Shown piece after piece: positions 17,043 through 25,045 of a stretch of DNA of 64,000 nt (within the stretch, counting starts at the first letter, position 1; every line of letters starts with the position of its first letter). The DNA is taken from positions 1 through 64,000 of the forward strand of contig JAGFJO010000046.1 in assembly GCA_024102635.1 (NCBI GenBank), in the 5' to 3' direction. The notes under the pieces are model-generated. The model ran no database searches, was not told where the DNA came from, and saw only the letters and a program-made list of their open reading frames with translations. The DNA comes from Deltaproteobacteria bacterium (GTDB lineage Bacteria > Bdellovibrionota_C > UBA2361 > JAGFJO01). A program made the translations under genes and the position numbers.

Positions 17043-17073
17043 GCGCCTGAGGAAAAAATCTACCCTCAGGCGC
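17043..17073 (+). promoter_or_regulatory. Perfect 10-bp inverted repeat ending at the nhaD start codon
   Basis: GCGCCTGAGG (17043-17052) and CCTCAGGCGC (17064-17073) pair perfectly around an 11-base A-rich loop. The right arm ends immediately before ATG 17074. The only upstream purine-rich ribosome-site candidate (TGAGG) is buried in the left arm. No T run follows, so translational control or an RNA structure seems as likely as termination of the small upstream gene. Confidence 0.55.
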
Positions 17074-18432
17074 ATGTTACCCAACCCCGAGAGAATTTCG
17101 TCAAAGCACTTATTGAGAGCCTTATTAGCTTTCCTCCCGGCCGCAATCATTTTTTGGCCGGCAGCAGCCTTTGCGGCTGGGCCAAAGGCCGGTTTCGCAG
17201 TCCTCGGTATTCCGCTTGAGTTCATAATCTTCGGATTGACGCTCGCTGGTGTGGCGGTATTTCACCATCACACTCTTCAGGTGGCGCTGACCGGACTAGG
17301 GGTCCTGCTTGCATATAAGCTCGGCTTCACTGATTTCAGCCTCTGGCTTCAGATCCAGCATGAAAAGGTTATTCTTTTGAATCTTCTCGGACTGCTTGTT
17401 GGATTCGCGATCTTGGCTAAGCACTTTGAGAATTCCAACATTCCCGATCTAATGCCTGCTATTCTCCCGGATGATTGGAAGGGGGGCTTCATGTTGCTTT
17501 CGATCGTAATGGTGCTCTCCGCCATGCTGGACAATATAGCAGCGTGTATTATCGGAGGGACCGTAGCTTCTCACGTTTTCAAGCACCGAGTGCATATCGG
17601 ATTTCTTGCGGCAATAGTGGCGGCTTCTAATGCCGGAGGGGCGGGAAGCGTAGTAGGGGACACTACTACTACGATGATGTGGATCGATGGTGTTAGCGCG
17701 CTCGATGTGTTTCACGCTTTTACCGGATCGTTTGCCGCCTTTGCAATCTTCGGGATAATAGCAGCCTTTCAGCAGCATAAGTACCAACCCATCATCGCTG
17801 ACCCCAAGCCTGGTATTAAGATCGATTGGGGGTACCTTTATATTGTGGCTATGATACTGGCCGGGGCGATAATCACCAATGTCACCCTGGATATGCCTGC
17901 TGTGGGGGTGTGGGTGGCCATCCTACTAGGCGCCTTTTTCAGAAAGACCGACTGGCACGAAGTACCGGAGGCTTTTAAGGGAAGCCTGTTCCTACTTTCA
18001 CTGGTTTTCTCGGCATCGATTATGCCGGTCGATGAGCTTCCGATTGCTTCGTGGCAGACAGCATTAGGACTTGGATTCTTATCCTCGGTGTTTGATAATA
18101 TTCCTCTTACCAAGATGGCTTTGGTGCAGGGAGGGTATGATTGGGGAGTTTTGGCCTACACGGTCGGCTTCGGAGGATCAATGGTATGGTTCGGCTCATC
18201 AGCGGGAGTCGCCCTCTCCACAATGTATCCCGATGCCAAATCGGTTCTTGCCTGGGTGAAAAGCGGTTGGCATGTTCCGGTTGCTTATGTCTTCGGGTTT
18301 TTCTTTATGCTTGCCGTGCACGGCTGGGAACCACACGCGCCACATAAGGAGCGCCTAATTAATGGAAATGGACATGCGCAGGTTGAAGCCGTCGTTACCG
18401 GCTCTGAAGACCAAGCACCGGCGCAACATTAG
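17074..18432 (+). CDS. nhaD: NhaD-type Na+/H+ antiporter (ion transporter superfamily)
   Basis: From ATG 17074 the product is 452 residues with about 11-12 membrane segments. The start lies just after the inverted repeat. The N-terminus LLRALLAFLPAAIIFWPAAAFAAGPK looks like a signal/first membrane segment. Two polar motifs inside membrane segments are typical of the family: MLDNIAACIIGGTVASHV and GGAGSVVGDTTTTMMW in the first half, SVFDNIPLTKMAL and GFGGSMVWFGSSAGVA in the second half. The paired discontinuous helices fit the DASS/ArsB/NhaD fold. The substrate is most likely Na+ for H+; a carboxylate or arsenite role cannot be excluded. Soluble C-tail about 35 residues. Confidence 0.8.
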   Translation: MLPNPERISSKHLLRALLAFLPAAIIFWPAAAFAAGPKAGFAVLGIPLEFIIFGLTLAGVAVFHHHTLQVALTGLGVLLAYKLGFTDFSLWLQIQHEKVILLNLLGLLVGFAILAKHFENSNIPDLMPAILPDDWKGGFMLLSIVMVLSAMLDNIAACIIGGTVASHVFKHRVHIGFLAAIVAASNAGGAGSVVGDTTTTMMWIDGVSALDVFHAFTGSFAAFAIFGIIAAFQQHKYQPIIADPKPGIKIDWGYLYIVAMILAGAIITNVTLDMPAVGVWVAILLGAFFRKTDWHEVPEAFKGSLFLLSLVFSASIMPVDELPIASWQTALGLGFLSSVFDNIPLTKMALVQGGYDWGVLAYTVGFGGSMVWFGSSAGVALSTMYPDAKSVLAWVKSGWHVPVAYVFGFFFMLAVHGWEPHAPHKERLINGNGHAQVEAVVTGSEDQAPAQH

Positions 18433-18504
18433 TAGGCCGGCTGTCCTGTGGCGCGCTAATTGATCTTGAGCATGAAGACCCTGTCTATCCGCATGATAAA
18501 GGAG

Positions 18505-18528
18505 AAATCGCTCGCCAGCTCGCGATTT
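18505..18528 (+). terminator. Candidate terminator after nhaD
   Basis: AAATCGC (18505-18511) and GCGATTT (18522-18528) form a 7-bp stem around a 10-base loop and are followed by T-A-G. The A/T-rich closing and short T tract are compatible with intrinsic termination of nhaD, about 75 bases after its stop. Confidence 0.45.
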
Positions 18529-18541
18529 TAGTTGAACCTTT

Positions 18542-18583
18542 ACGTGCTCAACATAAGCTCGCTACGCTCGCTTATCCGCACGT
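18542..18583 (+). repeat. Two-tier inverted repeat in the cysS leader
   Basis: Outer arms ACGTGC (18542-18547) and GCACGT (18578-18583) enclose inner arms ATAAGC (18553-18558) and GCTTAT (18570-18575). The loop TCGCTACGCTC contains a repeated CGCT word. It ends 11 bases before the first ATG of cysS. It resembles in style the palindromic words of the 56.8-57.2 kb block. It may be a leader structure or a dispersed palindromic repeat. Confidence 0.5.
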
Positions 18584-18594
18584 TGCTTTAGGCT

Positions 18595-20163
18595 ATGAGT
18601 GGTTATAGGATTGAGCTTTCTATGGCAGCGAGTGCTTTTCAAGTTAGATCTTCAAGCAAGTACCTCTCCTCCGCGAGGAAGATTCAGATCTACAACAGTC
18701 TAGGCAAGGCGAAGCAACCATTTCTGCCGATCGACAAGAGCGACCCGCCGCGGGTCAAGATGTACGTGTGCGGGCTGACGCCGTATGATTCGGCGCATAT
18801 GGGACACGTTGTTCCGGCGCTTGCTTTCGATCTCGTGCGCAACTATCTGACGTACCGCAACTTGCAGGTAAACTTCGTTCAGAATGTGACCGATATCGAC
18901 GATAAGATTATAGATCGCGTAAGAAAAACCGGCGAAGATCCGCGCGCCCTTACAGAAGGTGTCACTGAGCGGTTTTATGCCGCGCTAAAAGAGATGCGAG
19001 TCGGCACTCCCGATCGCATAGTCAAGGTGTCGGAAACGATGCCTCAGATCGTCAGCTACATAGAGGCGTTGATCAAAAAAGGCTTCGCCTATGCCACTAA
19101 GGACGGCAACGTTTACTTCGACATCGCTAAGAAATCCGATTACGGCAAGCTGTCTAACCAAAAATTGAGCGAGCTTTTAAGCGGAGTGCGCGTCGACAGC
19201 GAAAAAGATAAGCGCCACGCACTTGATTTTGCGCTCTGGAAAAACGATCCCGACTCCACCCTCTCCGTCAACTCGCCATGGGGAGTCGGACGGCCCGGGT
19301 GGCACATCGAGTGCTCGGTGATGATCGATCATACGCTGGGAAGTCCTATCGATATCCACGGAGGAGGGCTCGATTTGAAATTTCCCCATCACGAGAATGA
19401 GATCGCTCAGAGCGAGGCGTACTCAAAAGGGGACTTCGTACGTTACTGGATGCATGTCGGCCTCCTTACGGTTGAGGGCACTAAGATGTCCAAGAGCTTG
19501 GGCAACTTTCTGACTATAGAAGATGCCTATGAGCAGTATGGACCTGAGCTGATTCGGTACATATTCCTCGTGCATCATTACCGTTCCAACGTGAATCTCT
19601 CGGATCAAGCTTTCATCGAGAACCTTAATGGGCTGTGGGATTTCTATCGCACCGTCGAGCTTGTGCGGGCTAGGTTCGGCGCCGGAGATCCGGCCTCAGA
19701 TCACGGCCCCATCGCAGCGCTTAGAAGCAGCTTTGAAAGCGCTATGGATGACGATTTCAATTCACCGGTGGCCATAGTGGCGTTGCGGCAGGCGCTTTCG
19801 GAGCTAAGGAAGCTCCTGACTGCACCGCCGGAAAAGCGGGCGGATTCGGAGATAACATCACTGACTGCCGCTATTGTCGAATATGGCAGGGTATTAGGCC
19901 TTTTTCAGTTTGATTGCGGCGAGGTTTTTAGTCAGATGCTGCGATTCACCGCGAGAATTCTTAAAATTCAGGTTCCGTCGCTAGAGGCAATTGCATCCAT
20001 CCTCAAGGACCGCGAGGATGCCCGCAGCAAGAAGGACTATCAGCGATCAGACAAGCTACGGGACGAGCTGAAAGCGCTCGGCCTTGAGTATATGGATACC
20101 AAGGGGCTGCAACTGAGCCCCGATGAACTGTACTTGAATTTGAGATTTCAGCTAGGGGGATAA
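18595..20163 (+). CDS. cysS: Cysteinyl-tRNA synthetase
   Basis: The protein has 522 residues (from ATG 18595; ATG 18622 is an alternative). It charges tRNA-Cys. The class I signature is MYVCGLTPYDSAHMGHVVP: the first zinc-ligand cysteine and HMGH. KMSKS appears as GTKMSKSLGN. Other zinc ligands fit WHIECSVM and HHENEIAQSEA. A helical C-terminal domain ends SPDELYLNLRFQLGG. About 30 residues precede the usual family start (IQIYNSLGKAKQPF), so the true start could be further downstream. A two-tier hairpin lies directly upstream. Confidence 0.97.
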   Translation: MSGYRIELSMAASAFQVRSSSKYLSSARKIQIYNSLGKAKQPFLPIDKSDPPRVKMYVCGLTPYDSAHMGHVVPALAFDLVRNYLTYRNLQVNFVQNVTDIDDKIIDRVRKTGEDPRALTEGVTERFYAALKEMRVGTPDRIVKVSETMPQIVSYIEALIKKGFAYATKDGNVYFDIAKKSDYGKLSNQKLSELLSGVRVDSEKDKRHALDFALWKNDPDSTLSVNSPWGVGRPGWHIECSVMIDHTLGSPIDIHGGGLDLKFPHHENEIAQSEAYSKGDFVRYWMHVGLLTVEGTKMSKSLGNFLTIEDAYEQYGPELIRYIFLVHHYRSNVNLSDQAFIENLNGLWDFYRTVELVRARFGAGDPASDHGPIAALRSSFESAMDDDFNSPVAIVALRQALSELRKLLTAPPEKRADSEITSLTAAIVEYGRVLGLFQFDCGEVFSQMLRFTARILKIQVPSLEAIASILKDREDARSKKDYQRSDKLRDELKALGLEYMDTKGLQLSPDELYLNLRFQLGG

Positions 20164-20166
20164 GGT

Positions 20167-21075
20167 CTATCTAAACTGCCAGCCATAAATGCTGGCTTCA
20201 TATGCACAGTCTTTATATCCCCTTTGGCGCGAGTCCGCATAAAGCGCTCCTGTCCAGGAGTCACGAGGATCACCTGTGCGCGATCCATTTTTGTATCCGA
20301 TTAGTCGCTCGGCAAAGCGATTGCGATCAACCATCTCATTTGGCAGCATTAAGTTTTGCGAGAAGGCAAAGGCAGATCGAATTTCGGAAAGAGGGAAGCT
20401 CATGATTTTGCCCGCGGCCTCCCGTTCGAAATCCTTTGTCCCGTTCATTACCAGGAATCCATCCGGCTGAGTTATCAAGCGATCATAGCCATCCGTAATT
20501 ATGCATGGAGGCGCCTGCTTGAATTCAATGAGCACAGCGCCTGCTCCCCATGCAACCACTTGCAGCTCTCCCGCTGGTTCTCCGCTGGTTGCCGCTTGGC
20601 GCGGAATGCGGACGAACGCTGCGCTTGCGCCCGGCAACAGCTCGGGACGCTCAGCTTTAACGCCGAATCTCTCGAAGATCTCGGCAACGGAGCGGTTGCC
20701 CGCGTTTATAGTCTCCTCAAGCGGTGCGCCTTCAGGAGTCGCAGCCAGTGCCGCCTTTAATGCTTTGATAGCGAGCTGGCCCGCTGAATAATGCTTAAAA
20801 GATCCCGGTGTTCGCTCACTGAAAGTCGCTGGCGTGCGATGTGGCAAATGAGCTTCGTTGGCACCAATGCCCACTCCGTGAATTCCAAGATGCCAGGCAG
20901 GAAGAAGCGAGTGCAGCGAGAGATCATCGCGCAGACCTCCTAAAAGATGGAGGCCTGTTGAAAGTTCTATAAACGATTTAGGTCCTTCTGCTTGGCTTAG
21001 CTCGGAAGCTGGATTCGTTGCTGTGCTCGGATTCGTCGTGCCCGGAGTTGTACCGCTTGCATTGGTTGGAGACAT
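20167..21075 (-). CDS. Uncharacterised protein, possible degenerate PP2C-like fold
   Basis: The protein has 302 residues. ATG 21075 has a good ribosome site (AAAGGA). The first 30 residues are low-complexity S/T/P/A. The rest alternates strands and helices. GANEAHLPHRTPATFSER, LLPGASAAFVRIP, LQVVAWGAGAVLIEF and KQAPPCIITDGYDRLITQPDGF run in an order that recalls PP2C phosphatases (entry strand, then a central strand pair with a G-D/G-A turn). The metal-binding aspartates are not clearly kept. I do not recognise a family with confidence. It is convergent with cysS (3-base gap) and has no signal peptide. Confidence 0.5.
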   Translation of the reverse strand: MSPTNASGTTPGTTNPSTATNPASELSQAEGPKSFIELSTGLHLLGGLRDDLSLHSLLPAWHLGIHGVGIGANEAHLPHRTPATFSERTPGSFKHYSAGQLAIKALKAALAATPEGAPLEETINAGNRSVAEIFERFGVKAERPELLPGASAAFVRIPRQAATSGEPAGELQVVAWGAGAVLIEFKQAPPCIITDGYDRLITQPDGFLVMNGTKDFEREAAGKIMSFPLSEIRSAFAFSQNLMLPNEMVDRNRFAERLIGYKNGSRTGDPRDSWTGALYADSRQRGYKDCAYEASIYGWQFR

Positions 21076-21197
21076 ATGCGTTTTTCCTTTGTTACAACAC
21101 TTGAACTACCTGGGAAAACCGCATAAACACCTGCAGTGAAGCTAGCATTTTGTATAGCTTAGTCAACAATCGGCCGGGGGCATTCAGATAGGGCGTG

Positions 21198-21830
21198 CTA
21201 GATGGGGCGGCTCAGGCAGGGGTGGTCTTTAATGGCTAACCGCCAGGGCAACTCTTTAGACTTGGAGATTCCGATTCTGGGTCCACACGCTATTGAGGTT
21301 TCTCTAAAATTTTTATATCGCTCGATTCTAACGGTTGGTGAAGTCATAAAGTGATGACCTAGAAGGGAACGATTTATTCCCAGCGCCTGGCACAGCTTGC
21401 CGGGTCCTGCTGTTAACTCGCAAGGTGTATAGCGCGAGCCTAGCCGGCGTCTTCGCTGCATCACCTCCAGTCCTACAAGAGGCTCGACCGCTCTTATTAG
21501 CACCGCTGCTCCGGTGCCTGAGTTTTCGGTAACAACATTAACGCAGTGATGCATCCCGTAAATAAAGTAAACGTAGCAATGCCCACCTTCCCAAAACATG
21601 ACCTCATTACGGGAGGTTCTCCCAATAGAGGTATGTGAGGCCAGATCTCCATCTTGATGGTAAGCTTCTACCTCCACGATCATTCCCGCCGTCACCTTGC
21701 CTCCTACCATAGAAACAAGAACGGTGCCTAGAAGCTCTCGGGCTACTTCTAAGGTCGGCCGACTGAAGAATGACGTCCTTAATGCGCGGCCCACAGCTGG
21801 TTCGGGTATGGATAATCGCGGGTGCTGCAA
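21198..21830 (-). CDS. mpg: 3-methyladenine DNA glycosylase (AAG/MPG family)
   Basis: The protein has 210 residues, the usual size. The family core is present: FFSRPTLEVARELLGTVLV, the catalytic region MIVEVEAYHQDGDLASH, then GHCYVYFIYGMHHCVNVVT with the DNA-intercalating loop, and ELTAGPGKLCQALGI. It excises alkylated purines such as 3-methyladenine from DNA. The start is TTG at 21830; no ATG sits close by in frame. It is a single gene between two divergent or unrelated genes. Confidence 0.93.
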   Translation of the reverse strand: MQHPRLSIPEPAVGRALRTSFFSRPTLEVARELLGTVLVSMVGGKVTAGMIVEVEAYHQDGDLASHTSIGRTSRNEVMFWEGGHCYVYFIYGMHHCVNVVTENSGTGAAVLIRAVEPLVGLEVMQRRRRLGSRYTPCELTAGPGKLCQALGINRSLLGHHFMTSPTVRIERYKNFRETSIACGPRIGISKSKELPWRLAIKDHPCLSRPI

Positions 21831-21944
21831 AGATTTGTTAGCTTTTACAAGATCTTCACGGTAAAATGAGTTAAGCGCTGATTATAAGGTTTTTGAAGTA
21901 AGTAGTCGATACTACATGGGAATCAAAAGGGGTTAGTTCCGCTG

Positions 21945-23102
21945 GTGATTCCGGCTCTCCACAAGGAGGTTTTTATCAAAAAGTTCTCTTTGGATATCGC
22001 CGATTTCTGCATATTGTCCTCGCCGCCAGAAAATCGGCTCAGTCAGTTCGAACGCCTCACTCTCACCGGGGGCGCGGAGCTTGAACGCGCTTTGCAGTGG
22101 ATAATTCGGCAGTGCTCAGATTTTAAATTCCCCAAGGCTGTATCCGATCTTGATATATCCGCTTTCAAAAGAGATGCGGCATTTTACTCTCACGAAAATT
22201 TTCTTTCGGATCCCTCTACCTTCTTCCGTTTGCCGCGGCACATTCCGGATGTAACCAGTACCCTAGTGCACGGTCTTCGCGATGGTGTGATACTCGACCT
22301 TCAGTTCAAAAGTTTATACGAAGTGCAGAACCCATCATACCGCGAGAGCCACCACACGCTGAGTGAGAATCTTACAGCGTATGCGCGTTATTGGCAGCAC
22401 GACAGGCCGGCGAAGGGCACGCTGATCGCCCTTCACGGTTGGACGATGGGAGACCAGCGGTTAAACTCCTTGGCGTTCTTGCCGGGAATGTTCTACCGCT
22501 TCGGATTGGACGTCGTGCTGGTGGAGCTCCCTTTCCATGGCCGCCGCCGGCCGGCCGGCGAGGCCAGCAATCTCTTTCCCGACAGCAACCTTTGCCGAAC
22601 TAATGAAGCAATTGCGCAGATTATCTGTGACCTTCGCGCCTTACGCGCTTTTCTAGAGGCCCATGGAGCAAGAAATGTAGGATGTGTTGGTATGAGCCTC
22701 GGGGCCTACATAGCTGCATTATGGGCATCTCTCGATCCGCTCGCTTTCTTGATACCTATAGTGCCCGTTGCTTCCATGTCGGAGATCGCCTGGCGTCTCC
22801 TAAAAAAGGAGGAGATCTTTGCCGAAGTGAAACGGCAGGGGCTTACCAGGGCGCTTCTAGAGCAGGCTTATCAGGTGCATAGTCCTCTCTCTCATCGGGC
22901 GAAACTTCCCGCTGAGCGCGTGCTGGTGCTCGGTGGCTTGGGTGATACAATAGTGCCCCGCTCCCAGCCGCGGCTTCTTAGCCAGCACTTTGGTTGTTCT
23001 AGAACTCATTGGTTTAGGGGTGGGCACTTAGCTCAGTTCAAGAGCCGGCGCGCCATGACAAGAATTCTGAAGTTTCTTAGATCAAACGACTTTATTCCTT
23101 AG
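21945..23102 (+). CDS. Alpha/beta hydrolase
   Basis: The protein has 385 residues starting at GTG 21945. The hydrolase core begins at about residue 160: GTLIALHGWTMGDQRLNS is the oxyanion HGW strand. The nucleophile elbow is VGCVGMSLGAYIAALWA (serine near 251). The acid is probably in GGLGDTIVPRSQP, and the catalytic histidine in WFRGGHLAQF. The first 150 residues are an extra N-terminal region without a clear family. Substrate unknown. No signal peptide. The next gene is a DUF2905 membrane protein 69 bases downstream. Confidence 0.75.
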   Translation: MIPALHKEVFIKKFSLDIADFCILSSPPENRLSQFERLTLTGGAELERALQWIIRQCSDFKFPKAVSDLDISAFKRDAAFYSHENFLSDPSTFFRLPRHIPDVTSTLVHGLRDGVILDLQFKSLYEVQNPSYRESHHTLSENLTAYARYWQHDRPAKGTLIALHGWTMGDQRLNSLAFLPGMFYRFGLDVVLVELPFHGRRRPAGEASNLFPDSNLCRTNEAIAQIICDLRALRAFLEAHGARNVGCVGMSLGAYIAALWASLDPLAFLIPIVPVASMSEIAWRLLKKEEIFAEVKRQGLTRALLEQAYQVHSPLSHRAKLPAERVLVLGGLGDTIVPRSQPRLLSQHFGCSRTHWFRGGHLAQFKSRRAMTRILKFLRSNDFIP

Positions 23103-23171
23103 CGCTCCCAGTGAGGGCGCGTCACCGATATGCTATTATCGAGGAAGTTGCGCTTTTGAAACCTTTGGGTA

Positions 23172-23384
23172 ATGGCGGTGCCGAAGATTTTAATTTTAAT
23201 CGGGGTATCGATTGCAGTCATCGGGTTAGTACTGCACGTCTTCCCGCACGCATTTGCCTGGTTCGGACGGCTCCCTGGAGACATTAGAATAGAAGGGGAG
23301 CGCACCTCAATCTATATTCCCATTACCTCGATGCTGCTGCTTAGCGCTGCAGTGACGATCATTATCCGATTTTTGTCTAAATAA
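23172..23384 (+). CDS. DUF2905 family small membrane protein
   Basis: The protein has 70 residues with two membrane segments joined by a short loop containing FGRLPGDIRIEGERTSIYIP. That G-R-L-P-G-D-I loop is the family signature of DUF2905, common next to housekeeping genes in many bacteria. Its role is unknown. It sits between the hydrolase and lysS. Confidence 0.85.
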   Translation: MAVPKILILIGVSIAVIGLVLHVFPHAFAWFGRLPGDIRIEGERTSIYIPITSMLLLSAAVTIIIRFLSK

Positions 23385-23539
23385 TAGGCGCTCAGGAGTT
23401 ATTTTTGCCAAAAGCCTTAGCGGTTAGTGAAGTTGTAATCGCCCCCTTTTTGAAATAAGATTCCTGAAACTTTAGGCTGTTAGCGCGCATATCCGCGCAG
23501 AGAGGTAAAGTACGGCCGCATGTTCGGAAAGTGATTGAG

Positions 23540-25045
23540 ATGCGAGAGCGCAGTGAACAGGAAGAGGTACGTTTCGAGAAACTTAAGAAGCTTAGGCTTA
23601 AAGGTTATCCCTTCCCCAATGACGTTGAAGTAACTTCTAATGCGGCAGCGATCCTTGCTGCTGCTGTTTCCGAGCCGGAGAGCGCTGAGCGCTACACGAT
23701 CGCCGGGCGTGTTGTCCAGATTCGCATCATGGGGAAAGCGGCGTTCTTCCATCTTCTCGACGGAAGTGGAAAGATTCAGGTTTATATTAAGAAAGATATT
23801 ATCGGCGAAGAGGCTTTCGAGGAATTCAAGGATTTTGACATCGGAGACATAGTAGAGGTCAATGGATACGCTTTTGTTACTAAGACGGGCGAAAAGAGTT
23901 TGTTCGGAGAAGGCATAAGACTTCTGGTTAAATCGCTGATTCCGCTGCCGGAGAAATGGCATGGCCTCACCGACGTTGAATCCCGCTATCGGCACCGTTA
24001 TGTCGACCTGATATCCAATCCCGAGATTCGAGACGTTTTCAAGAAGCGCTCGAAGATCATAAATTTGATCCGCTCTTTTCTAGATGAGCGAGGTTATGTC
24101 GAGGTCGAAACGCCGGTTCTCCACTATATCCCCGGCGGCGCCACCGCCAGGCCATTCAAGACCCATCATAATAGCCTCGATACCGATATGTTTTTGCGTA
24201 TTGCTCTTGAGCTGCCGCTGAAGAAATGTGTGGTTGGGGGACTTGAGCGTGTCTACGAGATTGGGCGTATCTTCAGAAACGAGGGGCTCTCCAAGAAGCA
24301 TAATCCCGAGTTTACGATGCTTGAGTTTTATCAGGCATATGCGACCTTTCATGATCTGATGCAGCTTACGGAAGAGCTGGTTGTGCATCTTGTAAAGTCG
24401 GTTTGCGGCAGCCTTAAAGTTCCTTTTGGCGAAACCGAGATAGACTTCACCCCTCCATGGCCGCGAATAAGCATGCTCGAATCGGTTCATGCGATCGGCG
24501 GTGTCGATAGGCACCTGGACCTGAATACCTTAGAGGGAGTGCATGCAGCCGCCAAGCATCACAAAATAGATCTCGATGAGCCCTCCGACTGGGGCCGTAG
24601 CCTGGAAAATCTCTGGGCTGCGCTGGTTGAAGAGAAACTTGTAAATCCGGTTTTTATCACGCATCACCCTTTTTCAATCTCCCCGCTGGCTCGCCAAACT
24701 CTTGAGGATCCGAAGGTGACCGATCGCTTCGAACTCATTATCGCCGGCATGGAGACCGCAAATGCCTTTTCGGAGCTCAACGATGCCGAAGACCAGAGGG
24801 CGCGCTTTGAAGAACAAGCCGCTCGGAAAGCTAAGGGTGATGAAGAGGCATGCGATATAGACGAAGATTTTCTTCACGCATTGGAGCACGGCATGCCCCC
24901 GACGGCCGGCGAGGGGATCGGAATCGATCGCTTGGTAATGCTGTTAACTAATGCTCAGAGCATACGTGACGTTCTACTGTTCCCGCAGCTTAAGCCGAAA
25001 GAAGATGACACTCTATCTCAGGTTGAGACAAAGGACTGTAAGTGA
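23540..25045 (+). CDS. lysS: Lysyl-tRNA synthetase, class II
   Basis: About 501 residues from ATG 23540 (a GTG nine bases earlier is in frame). It charges tRNA-Lys. An OB-fold anticodon domain (YTIAGRVVQIRIMGKAAF) spans about 55-145. Class II motif 2 is IFRNEGLSKKHNPEFTMLEF and motif 3 is GEGIGIDRLVMLLT. The last four bases overlap the lolC start (GTGA), so transcription and translation of lolC are coupled to lysS. Confidence 0.97.
   Translation: MRERSEQEEVRFEKLKKLRLKGYPFPNDVEVTSNAAAILAAAVSEPESAERYTIAGRVVQIRIMGKAAFFHLLDGSGKIQVYIKKDIIGEEAFEEFKDFDIGDIVEVNGYAFVTKTGEKSLFGEGIRLLVKSLIPLPEKWHGLTDVESRYRHRYVDLISNPEIRDVFKKRSKIINLIRSFLDERGYVEVETPVLHYIPGGATARPFKTHHNSLDTDMFLRIALELPLKKCVVGGLERVYEIGRIFRNEGLSKKHNPEFTMLEFYQAYATFHDLMQLTEELVVHLVKSVCGSLKVPFGETEIDFTPPWPRISMLESVHAIGGVDRHLDLNTLEGVHAAAKHHKIDLDEPSDWGRSLENLWAALVEEKLVNPVFITHHPFSISPLARQTLEDPKVTDRFELIIAGMETANAFSELNDAEDQRARFEEQAARKAKGDEEACDIDEDFLHALEHGMPPTAGEGIGIDRLVMLLTNAQSIRDVLLFPQLKPKEDDTLSQVETKDCK

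Noticed and set aside
16854-17225. Minus-strand 123-codon frame across the small peptide, hairpin and nhaD start
   Set aside because: It is antisense to a convincing signal peptide and the nhaD N-terminus and shows no family; treated as a shadow.
18541-18594. T-box or other tRNA-sensing leader before cysS
   Set aside because: No T-box antiterminator sequence or specifier-loop pattern is visible, and T-boxes are essentially Gram-positive; only a simple two-tier hairpin is seen.
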